Shown here in pieces: positions 55,658-64,000 of a DNA stretch of 64,000 bases. Location: the NCBI GenBank assembly GCA_009763385.1, contig CM019827.1, positions 96,012,177 through 96,076,176 of the forward strand, given 5' to 3'. The position numbers were made by a program, and so were the translations under genes. Numbering within the stretch: position 1 is the first letter of the stretch; every line of letters starts with the position of its first letter. The notes under the pieces were generated by a model. The model made no database searches. It was not told where the DNA came from and saw only the letters and a program-made list of their open reading frames with translations. This DNA is from Coix lacryma-jobi var. lacryma-jobi. Taxonomy: Eukaryota > Streptophyta > Magnoliopsida > Poales > Poaceae.

Positions 55658-57364
55658 ATGGCTTCTTCGACTCCTTCGTTCTCTACCGGTGCCGTCGTTT
55701 GGTTCGGGAACCTTGAGTCCCTAGCCGCCGACAACGGCAACGAGCTGACCCCGCTCTCCACGGAGGGCCCGAGCGGAAGGCGTGTCACACCACCCCGCGC
55801 GGGGGGCATGAAGCGTCGTCTGCACCACCACGCGTCGCCACTTCGCGAGCGGCGTCGTGGTCACCATTGTCGCCAGGCACAGGCGGTGCCGGCGGCGTAC
55901 GCCCACTTCCCCGCGGCTGGCGCAGAATCCCCGAGGGGAGACCTGCCCGGCACGCGGCCGACGACCTCCAGGGCACGGGCGCGCTCCCCCAGCAAGTTCA
56001 CGTCCGTCACACGTGCGGACCGGCACGACTGGTATCCCACCAGGGAGTGCTTCCAGCTCGAGGGGGTGGTGAGCGAGGCCGAGGACGACGACGACGACGA
56101 CGTCAGGCCAACGCTCAACCTCGGAGCGCCCAACGACGTGGCTACGGCGGGCGGTTCGCGCGTTTAGGCAAGAAGCAAATCCTCGGCCTCGGTTGCACCG
56201 CCTTAACACGACGACAGCCGGGCGGCGCAACTCGCACAGGTGCGGGAGGCAATCCCCAAGACCGAGGAAGAACGACAACGCCTGTTGTAGCTCCAGCAAA
56301 CTCTGATGCAGGAACCACCCCAGCCTCGAGGAGCCGGAGCTCGAGGTCGGGCTCGAGATGCCCACCGACGGACCCTCGAGGACGGGGCGCCAGCATGCCC
56401 CGATGTGTGCTTCCCGCGAGCCGGGCAAAACGTGGCGGCGGCCGCAATGCTGCTCCGCGATCTGCCCGCCGTCTCCAACCCCGACGCCAGACGCATGCTT
56501 GGGGAAGTAAAGAGCCTCCTCGAAACGGCCGCTGTGCAGATAGCCGAGAGCTCGGCCTCGCGCCAGCGCAGGGCAGCCTCGGAGAAGCCAGCAGACGCAC
56601 CCCGCAGCAAGCACGAGACATCGGTCCGCCAGCCGGACGCCCCTCAAGCCAGACTAGCCCAAAAGCGGGTCGCGGACAGCCGGCAAACCCTCGAGCCCCC
56701 AGGCCCTAGGGTCTTCAGCCGAGCCATCCGCAGCTCGACCCTCCCCGACCGCTTTCGACCACCGACCAACGTCGTAAAGTATGACGGGGAGGTCGAGCCC
56801 AAGCTCTGGCTCTCAGACTTCCGCCTAGGCTGCCAACTGGGCGGAGCGAAGGGCGACGACCGTGTGATCATACGCCAACTCCCACTTTACCTCTCGGACA
56901 CCGCCCGCCGGTGGCTCGAGGGGTTCCCGCCGGATCAGATCCATGACTGGGCCGACCTAGTCAGGGTCTTCGACAGGAATTTCAAGGGGACTTGTGCGCG
57001 CCCAGGCAACTCCTGGGATCTGCGACGTTGCAGGCAGGCAGCGGACGAACCCCTCCGCGACTTCGCTCGGCGGTTCTCGAAGCAGCGCCTCGAGCTCCCT
57101 CACATGCCTGATGAGGAGGTCATCTCAGCGTTCCTCGCAGGCACGACGTGCCAAAAGCTGGTCCATGAGTTAGGGCGCTACCGTCCCAGGACGATTGAAG
57201 ACTTGATGGATCAGGTCACCAGCTTCGCCTCTGGCAACGAGGCAGTGGGGGCCTTCTTTGCCCACTCCGCGGGCCAAGGCGAAGGACAGAAGGCAAGGCG
57301 CGACGATGAGGACGACGACGACGAAGAAGTGCGCGTGGGCGCCCGCCGCAGACGAGCTGGCTAA
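55658..57364 (+). pseudogene. gag: Truncated gag of the non-autonomous Tat element
   Basis: Starts at ATG 55658 (MASSTPSFSTGAVVWFG) and runs in one frame to TAA 57362, broken by TAG at 56165-56167 and 56288-56290. The second TAG aligns with CAG at 1264-1266 of the sibling. The Retrotrans_gag block (about 56775-57250) is nearly identical to the sibling's. After GNEAVGAFF the sequence is shortened to a brief acidic tail. The zinc-knuckle-like motif and the whole protease are absent. At about 57350 the sequence joins the end of the archaeal RNase H (DELAKLA) in another frame. It cannot encode a functional capsid as it stands. Confidence 0.92.
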
Positions 57365-57425
57365 GTTGGCACCCACGCACGACGCCGCCCCTCGAGCCGG
57401 ACGTGGGAGTTCGACTTCGACGTCA

Positions 57426-57920
57426 CTCCTCGGGCTGGGCTCGGAGGCTCGACCTTCGACGCCCCACCTCGAGCCAGACTCGGGGGCTCGACGTCCCTTC
57501 GACACCCCACCTCGAGCCAGACTCGGGGGCTCGACGTCCCTTCGACGCCCCACCTCGGGCTGGGCTCGGAGGCTCGACCTTCGACGCCCCACCTCGAGCC
57601 GGACTTGGGGGCTCGACGTCCCTTCGACGCCCCACCTCGAGCCGGACTCGGGGGCTCGACGTCCCTTCGACGCCCCACCTCGAGCCGGACTCGGGGGCTC
57701 GACACCCCTTCGACGCCCCACCTCGAGCCGGACTCGGGGGCTCGACGTCCCTTCGACGCCCCACCTCGAGCCGGACTCGGGGGCTCGATGTCCCTTCGAC
57801 GCCCCTCCTCGAGCCGGACTCGGAGGCTCGACCTTCGACGCCCCTCCTCGAGCCGGACTCGGAGGCTCGACCTTCGACGCCCCACCTCGAACCGGACTCG
57901 GGGGCTCGGCCTTCGACCTT
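57426..57920. repeat. 39/43-bp tandem array replacing pol
   Basis: About eleven units in two length classes: 43 bp (GGGGCTCGACGTCCCTTCGA + CGCCCCACCTCGAGCCGGAC + TCG) and 39 bp (GAGGCTCGACCTTCGACGCC + CCACCTCGAGCCGGACTCG). The intact sibling has only two such units at 5450-5530. All six frames are open through it because units are GC-rich and stop-free. Confidence 0.95.
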
Positions 57921-59650
57921 CAGCGCTGCCCCACGAAAACAACCCCGAGCCCGACTCCAGCTCGGAGCGTCGAACAGCTACGTCGTTTTCTATCCCTAAA
58001 GCCTCGAGGCTTCGTTCATTTCTCGTATTTTGTGCACACGTCGCATCTTGAATGAATAAAAGTTAATTTCCAAGTTCTTTATTTCGTTCAAATCAAAGGT
58101 AGCCTCGACCCTGCCTTTCTCAGGGACGAGCCTCCCTCGGGGCCTGTCAGCGGGCGTCCCCCCTCAGACTCCGGAAAAAGCACGCCTTTCTTTTCAAAAA
58201 TTCGACCCTCATCTCAATTCGCACCTCGAGCGCACTGGCAACGTCTAAGTCCCTAAAATGCCTCGAGCCTCCAAGAGTCGGGGGGCGTCGACGTAGACGA
58301 CCACCTACGCCCCAGGGCTACGGTACCCTACCTACGCCTCACCTCGAGGAACTCGCGACGCATGTCGAAGGAAAACAGACTAAGCCGGTAAAAGCTCGAG
58401 CTCGCGACGAAGAGAGATGATCGAATAAATTTGAAAAGAAAACAGCTTCATTAAATAAATAAGTCATACGCGTATGTCTGGCCTCGACGGCCCATAAGTT
58501 TTGACATGAATTTTTACAAGGGCCTCGACACCCAAACTTGGCATGCAGGCCGCGGTCTGGTACTCCTCCCCAGGATCTTCTACCGCACGCTCAGCCTTGA
58601 CGTCCGAGCCAGAAGGAGGGAGGGCCCCTACACCGCCGTCCGCATCAGGAGGCAGCATGTCCTCCTCGACATACCGGCGCCGTCTCCAGATGGCAAAAAA
58701 GGTAACCGAATACCTTTAATGTGCCTATCTAACCTCGTCTCAAGCCGGTTGACAGGTACACCCAGCGATTCCGCATTCGCTCAACTACCGGGGCCCTCCG
58801 CGGCCACCGCTCCGACCTCCTGACCGTCGTCTTGGTGCCACGAACTCCACTCCCGACGAAGGCTTCTTCACAAAGGTAAAAACGGGCCCCGGCCCTAAGT
58901 CTCGAAGCAGCGAAGGCTGGCCCTCGAAAAGGGTTCGACAGCCGGCTTCGAGCACCCGAGTCAGGGACACCAAGGGGCGCCACTCACCGCATTACTTGAG
59001 GGCCGAGCCCTCGAGGCCCCTCACGTGTATCCAAGGCGGGGAGCTCGACGTGCAGTGAGATCCCCTCGGAGGGAGGCATCGAGCCACCGGGTCCTATCGA
59101 ATGGGCCCGGCACTCCTGCAGACTGAGCACTCATGCTTTATGAGACCGCCTCCGGGCCACAGTCGACCCCTATCGAACGGGGCACGAGCTCTCACTTGGA
59201 TTCCCCCGTTACCAGCTCACCGGGAACCTCGATACTCGCCCGATCCGTTCGTGGTAGTACGAGGCATCCCACCCCGCATCCTTTCAAAAGGGTTCAGCGG
59301 GATGACAAGCCAGGGTAGCCGGCGTACCGGATAGCTAGCCGGACGGTCGGCTCAGCCTGGCACCCCTCGACGAAAGAGGGTTAAATAACTCGAGCAGTTG
59401 CGACTGATCTTTTTCCTTTGTGTGAGCATGAGATTTTCAGGCTTCGGACGAACGCCCCTCCGAGCCAGGCCTCGGGCAGAGTTTCCCACGACAAAGAAGA
59501 AAGGCGCGCCCAGCGGGCAAAAGGTTTCCCAGCGACGGAGGTTTCTTCAAAAGGATCCAAAACTCGGGGACTCGACACTCCAACACCACTAACACTCGCA
59601 AAAAGCCCACGAGGGAGTTCCAACCACTCCCCCGTGGCCTCGGGGGCTAC
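57921..59650 (+). other. Remnants of integrase end and 3' region
   Basis: 57960-58060 matches the last codons of integrase and the sequence after it in the sibling (6800-6880). 58440-58660 matches the antisense gene's 3' end (7360-7500). From about 58700 it is collinear with 11920-13238. The polypurine tract GGCCTCGGGGGCTAC directly precedes the 3' LTR (59636-59650). No functional ORF. Confidence 0.85.
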
Positions 59651-61037
59651 TGTCGGTGGTACAAAAAAGGGGTACCCCAATCAACGCAAGCACCCGAACG
59701 CTCAATCTCCGTCTCGCCCGAGCCCTCCCAGCCAGGCCTCGGGCGAACGCTCGCTCTCCGTCTCGCCCGAGCCCTCCCAGCCAGGCCTCGGGCGAACGCT
59801 CAATCTCCGTCTCGCCCGAGCCCTCCCAGCCAGGCCTTGGGCGAACGCTCGCTCTCCGTCTCGCCCGAGGCCTGGCGGCGAACGCTCGCTCTCCGTCTCG
59901 CCCGAGCCCTCCCAGCCAGGCCTCGGGCAAACGCTCCATCTCCGTCTCGCCCGAGCCCTCCCAGCCAGGCCTCGGGCGAACGCTCTTTCTCCGCCTCGCC
60001 CGAGCCCTCCCAGCCAGGCCTCGGGCGAACGCTCTATCGCTCTCCGTCTCGCCCGAGCCCTCCAGGCCTCGGGCGAGCGTGCCCCTACACCTCGAGCCTT
60101 AACGCACGGGCCTCGAGCGGTACAGACAGCCGTACCAGCCCCATACCACGCATTTAATGCACCCACCTACTCCAGTCACGTCCTCTGAGACGCAGCACGT
60201 GCCACAGTGAACCGATGTAGAGTCAAACCTTCTTTTCATCACAAACATGGGCAAAAAGGCACCAGCACTGTCGCGCCATGCCCTGCACTGCTGTGCCATG
60301 CTCTACACTGTGCACACCTAAATCACCACTTCGAGGCCGGCTCTGCACCCCTCGAGCCCCCCTGGCACCACTTCGAGGCCGGCTCCGCGCCCCTCGAGCC
60401 CCCGTGGCACCACTTCGAGGCCGGCTCCGCGCCCCTCGAGCCCCCGTAAACGCCACCTTGAGGCCGGCCCTGCGCCCCTCGAGCCCTGACGGCTCTCTTA
60501 CTTTTGGAAGACAGGCACCCCAAGACCCGGAAGGTCCCGGGATGCGCGGCATGGCCCCTACGACGCCACGTCGCCACGTCTGACGCACAGGACGGAGGCC
60601 ATGCTTCAAGGATGGTGCAACAGCAACCCCCACGCCTGCTCCAGTACCTTCGACAAGACAGCATACCTACTCTTCTCTTTATTGGGCACCGTACGCTCCG
60701 ACGTCTGGATTGTCCCTGTAAACCTGGACTCCCCTTGCTCTATAAAAGGGGACGCCAGGGGCCTCTGCGAGGGGGTCGGAAGTTTAGAGGCTTTGGCGGA
60801 CAGCACCAGTCCACGCCCGCGCTAGAGTCCGGACTCCGGTCCCGCTCAAGTGAGCTTGTATCCACCCCTGTACAAGCACTTAGGTGCAAGTAATACAAGA
60901 ACATCCCCCGCTGGACGTAGGGCCTTCTTTGCCCGAACCAGGATAAATCCTTGTGTCCTCTTGCATCACCATCCAGGAAGAGAAGCACGCGATCATATTA
61001 CTCGTTGGTGTGATACCCCGGGTACGAAACACCGACA
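59651..61037 (+). repeat. 3' LTR of the non-autonomous Tat element
   Basis: 1387 bp. Almost identical to 54200-55601; the main difference is a shortened 49-bp unit near 59868-59885. TATA box at 60741-60747. Ends CACCGACA followed by GGAAG. Confidence 0.97.
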
Positions 61038-62135
61038 GGAAGGGAGAGCAGCAGTTTCTTAAAAACTATGGGCTCCTCCTTGATGCTATTGCCAGCCTGT
61101 CTTGATGATATGCACCAGCATACTGGAGTATTCATATCAAGATAAGATGCACATGTTAAAATATTTTTTTTTGTAAAATTAATGCCAGTTTTCAGAATTA
61201 TAAATTACATGAACATCAGATATTTTTTTTGTAGGGTGAAATAAATAGATGACAAACGTTATGGTTAAAAACTTTTACCTAGATTCCATCAGATGCAGCC
61301 CAAGCCTTCGAAACCTCTGGTTGAACTGCAAGAATAGGAACTAAGGAAGAATTTAAACTATCACCTGCATCAAGAACAAAACATTTAGAACATGCATGGG
61401 CGCATAGCTATAACTGATGGTCATACAACCAAGTTTTTTGTGTCCAATATGCAAGCCGGTCATTTTAAGTAATCTCAAATTAAATATCATGATTAATCAG
61501 GATGGGCTATTTGTATAGAGAATATATATTTGCATGCTTATATGTAACACATGAGCTGGTTGTACCCAAAAATGATTAACACTTTAAAGTGGCAACCTAT
61601 ATAGTCTAAGCACAAAGAGAAGAAAGTTTTTGAACATCGGTTGGTGCCAGCATAGATTTATATGACATTCAAATTAAGCCACCTACAGGAACAACATGAA
61701 TTTGGGAATTTTACCTAGAAAAATAGGCATCGTATGCAAAGGTAGAAATCACAACAAAATCAGATCATTAATCAAGGAAACCAAAAATTTGGGAATTTTG
61801 GTTGACATACACCAACAAAACACCTAGGAAAAGCAACATTTCAAAACTTAATAGGGCTTCGAAAGATGTGTACAAAAATTAGCCAAAGCAACGAATAGTT
61901 GTGAACTTATAATACTTTCATAGTTGCGTCCTTTGTGTCATAGAAAGAGCCTGGTGTTCCCCATAGAAAGAGCACACATGTTAATTCAAGCTCTTAAAGA
62001 ACTGACATGTTTTCATTCTTTTGTCATATCAATTCGTCATTTGTTTGCAGGTTGAAGGTAACTTAATTAAATGTAGAGCAGATTATGCCACATAAGTCAT
62101 ACTAAACTGAATGCTATGACTACACCAAACAATAC
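61038..62135. other. AT-rich region, possible intron or Helitron filler
   Basis: Resumes the sequence interrupted at 54199. A minus-strand segment at 61278-61324 has AG and GT at its borders and an open frame (FNQRFRRLGLHLMESR), so may be a small exon of unknown origin. Otherwise non-coding. Confidence 0.4.
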
Positions 62136-62480
62136 TTCCCGTGATTTTGTTGCGAATGGGTCACCCAGAAGCACGACATGAATGTCCCCTCTCAAATGTA
62201 TACCATCATGTAGCGTGTGCAGCAAGAGTTGTTAGATAACAATATGGAGACACAATTATGGCAAATGAAATAGCACTTTTTTCTTAATACATATCGGGAG
62301 GTTGATAATAATGCATACCTTGTTAGAACCCCAAGTAAAAAGCAAGCAAAAGCTTTTGTGAAACCAGAATGACCTAAAATCGAAGGACTAATCATTGGCC
62401 ACAACTTGGCATATGCATCTGGCCTCTGTGCAAATGCTTTGAATTCCATTTCGTACAAGAGGCCCCGTAGGTCTTCATTG
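62136..62480 (-). pseudogene. MCM5-like gene fragment, two exons
   Basis: Exon A (about 62460-62319) encodes EFKAFAQRPDAYAKLW, then PMISPSILGHSGFTKAFACF and LLGV. This is the stretch before the Walker A motif in the replicative helicase subunit MCM5. It ends at a good donor (AAG/GTATGC). After a roughly 105-bp intron, exon B (about 62213-62136) encodes LHDGIHLRGDIHVVLLGDP then FATKS: the MCM Walker A segment with the GDPxxxKS core. The acceptor before exon B lacks AG, the Walker A residues between GDP and KS are altered, and the following exons (Walker B, arginine finger) were not found. So it is a captured or decayed fragment. It has the same orientation as the Helitron terminus at 52151. 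Confidence 0.75.
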
Positions 62481-63440
62481 CCGCATGAACACACAGAGAG
62501 AAGAAAAAAGTGGGAGAAGGGAGGAGACGACACACGACGGTGCATGACAAGGTCAGTAGCCGCGGTGCTGCAGGACGTTCCCATTGTTGCATCTCTGTAC
62601 GCCGGACGCTGGGAGAGCACGCCACAAAGCCAGATCCAGTGATGGAACAAACGGATCCGGACATGGAGGCCCTCGATCTGGTTTTGGAGACCACGAATTC
62701 ACCCAATAAAAAATGACGACAAGCACCCGATGGTCGACTCCGGCACCGTCGAGAGGAGCAAGGAAGAGAGGTCGTACCGCCGCACCATCGGGCTGAGGAG
62801 TGCTCGCCGCTGGGGCTCAGCCACACCGCCCCGCCATGGGTGGACGATGGCCCCAGCACCACTGGTCCGGCCCAGGCCACCACATCAACGCGTAGGGGTG
62901 AGGGTGGTTGCGCTGTGCCGTCGCCGGTTGGGGTGGCGCGCTGACCCCGGCATCGCCGCACCGCTATCAACGACGCGCTCGCCGCCGCGCCGCCGCGAGG
63001 TACCACCGCCGTCGTCACCCTGCCTGCGTTAGGAGAGAGGGAGAGGGAGAGAGACATGGCACATCGGGGACAAGGAGGACGAAGGCCACCGCCGTGGCGA
63101 GAGCCGGCCGGCCGCCGCTTCCATCGCCTTGCACGCACAGGAGAAGGTGGGAGCGCTGAGGCCCGGGCACCCTCACCGTCTCCCTGCCCGCATCAGGAGA
63201 GAGCCGTGGGGGGGAGGGGGGAGGAAGAGGAAGGCGGACACTGCCGCGGCGAGGGCCGGCCGCCGCCGCCGTCGCCCTACCCCGCCCGAGAGAGAGGAGA
63301 CGGAGAGGAGAGAGTGTGGGATGCGGTGCGGAGAAGATGAGAGTTCGAGAAAAGACGAATAGATTTTTTTCGTTGAGAACCCGTGGGAGAGTAAAACATG
63401 GTGGGTAACAGTAGGGGGCGGTGGAGAGAACCTGAGCCAT
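62481..63440. other. GC-rich block, possible 5' exon or Helitron cargo
   Basis: GC-rich with purine-rich runs (GGAGAGAGGGAGAGGGAGAG at about 63031 and GGGGGGAGGGGGGAGGAAGA at about 63210), open in several frames, and reads like a grass 5' UTR plus first exon on the minus strand. A direct near-repeat (CATCAGGAGAGAG / CGTTAGGAGAGAG) suggests local duplication. No protein family recognised. Confidence 0.35.
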
Positions 63441-64000
63441 TAAAAATCGATCAAACGGTGGATAATAATTCTGCTATCGTGGATAGCGTGGGAGCAGCCC
63501 CTCCGGTTGCATTTTGTAGGATAGAAAACGAACATAAGCATTTTTTTGTCATGTCGCGAGCTACCCTACAATACTTCACTTTCAGAGCGTGCGCTCTCTG
63601 TATCAGCTCTCCACTTTCAAGCATAGAATAGAATAATATTATTTTTGTCATATCATGCGATCGCACTCTCTTATTTTGGACTACATGATCTTTGTATGTA
63701 AAAAACTAAAGTTGTATTCATCGTAATTATTCATCACAATAATAAATACATAAATATCTCAATTCTATACAGACGTGTCATGTTCATTTAACTTATCAGC
63801 CCGCCTCATCAGCCACACTATTTTTTCTCACAACAAAAAAAACATCGGTCGATTTATTAGCCGTAAAAAAACTATGAGTCGAACAAGATGACTATCGAGT
63901 CGCTCTTGTGCAAAATCTTATTTGTTAGTGGGGTATGTCCCCAAACCAAGGCCAAAACAAATACCCACCTTCTACACCTTCCGGCCACATAACGTCCACA
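63441..64000. other. AT-rich sequence to the window edge
   Basis: No gene or repeat with ends. The probable 5' end of the Helitron may lie here but was not found. Confidence 0.5.

Larger units (their letters stand above)
54200..61037 (+). mobile_element. Non-autonomous Tat-type Gypsy derivative with GGAAG duplication
   Basis: LTRs at 54200-55601 and 59651-61037, flanked by GGAAG (54195-54199 and 61038-61042). PBS and gag match the element at 1-14462. Comparison with it shows three internal losses. The first runs from gag's acidic tail to the end of the second RNase H (PR, RT and RNase H gone). The second runs from the linker to the last residues of integrase. The third covers most of the antisense region. 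The linker is expanded into a 39/43-bp array. The two LTRs are very similar, so insertion is recent relative to the first element. Confidence 0.95.

Noticed and set aside
57426..57920. Regular repeat-spacer appearance like a CRISPR array
   Set aside because: Units are contiguous with no unique spacers, and the sequence is a plant retrotransposon.
57258..58055. Large open frames in all phases through the 39/43-bp array
   Set aside because: Repeat artefact; the intact sibling has only two units there, inside a linker.
62392..63138. 248-residue minus-strand frame overlapping the MCM5-like exon
   Set aside because: It reads the exon in the wrong phase; the MCM5-like phase gives family motifs and a donor site.

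Overview
This window looks like repeat-rich nuclear DNA from a grass (Poaceae). The evidence is the mix of LTR-retrotransposon lineages, CACTA, Mutator, Stowaway and Helitron-type elements, and the strong contrast between GC-rich and AT-rich blocks. No intact host gene was found. The only recognisable host-type coding sequence is a two-exon fragment related to MCM5 near 62.1-62.5 kb. Almost everything else is transposable-element sequence, mostly with broken reading frames.

1-31,981 is a four-level nest read from its right-hand side. A Tekay/Del-like Ty3/Gypsy element (29,023-31,981, + strand, tRNA-Met primed) has a second Gypsy element (27,521-29,022, - strand, tRNA-Asp primed) in its 5' LTR. 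That element's leader is interrupted by a Sirevirus-type Ty1/Copia element (14,463-27,520, - strand). The Copia 3' LTR is in turn split by a Tat-lineage Gypsy element (1-14,462, + strand, tRNA-Arg primed, RIRE2-like). The left-hand parts of these elements lie outside the window. The Copia element also carries a CACTA-type MITE and a solo-LTR-like block.

31,982-40,124 holds a decayed Mutator (MULE) transposase with a Stowaway MITE in its intron. It is followed by one end of a CACTA element whose six-exon gene encodes a C48/Ulp1-type cysteine protease. 40,601-47,110 is a non-autonomous, tRNA-Lys-primed LTR element with a clear AGAAT target-site duplication and a 55-bp tandem array. A 3.1-kb Tekay-type solo LTR has inserted inside that array.

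47,111-54,199 is AT-rich, with a TAA-flanked MITE, a 660-bp tandem array, a Stowaway MITE and a probable Helitron 3' terminus at 52,151. 54,200-61,037 is a complete non-autonomous sibling of the first Tat element (GGAAG target-site duplication). It has kept gag and LTRs but lost protease, RT and integrase, and carries an expanded 39/43-bp tandem array. 61,038-64,000 contains the MCM5-like fragment and a GC-rich block that may belong to the same Helitron.

The most interesting single observation is at 30,164. The first ORF of the Tekay-type element starts with a copy of the histone H3 N-terminal tail, including the context around lysine 9.
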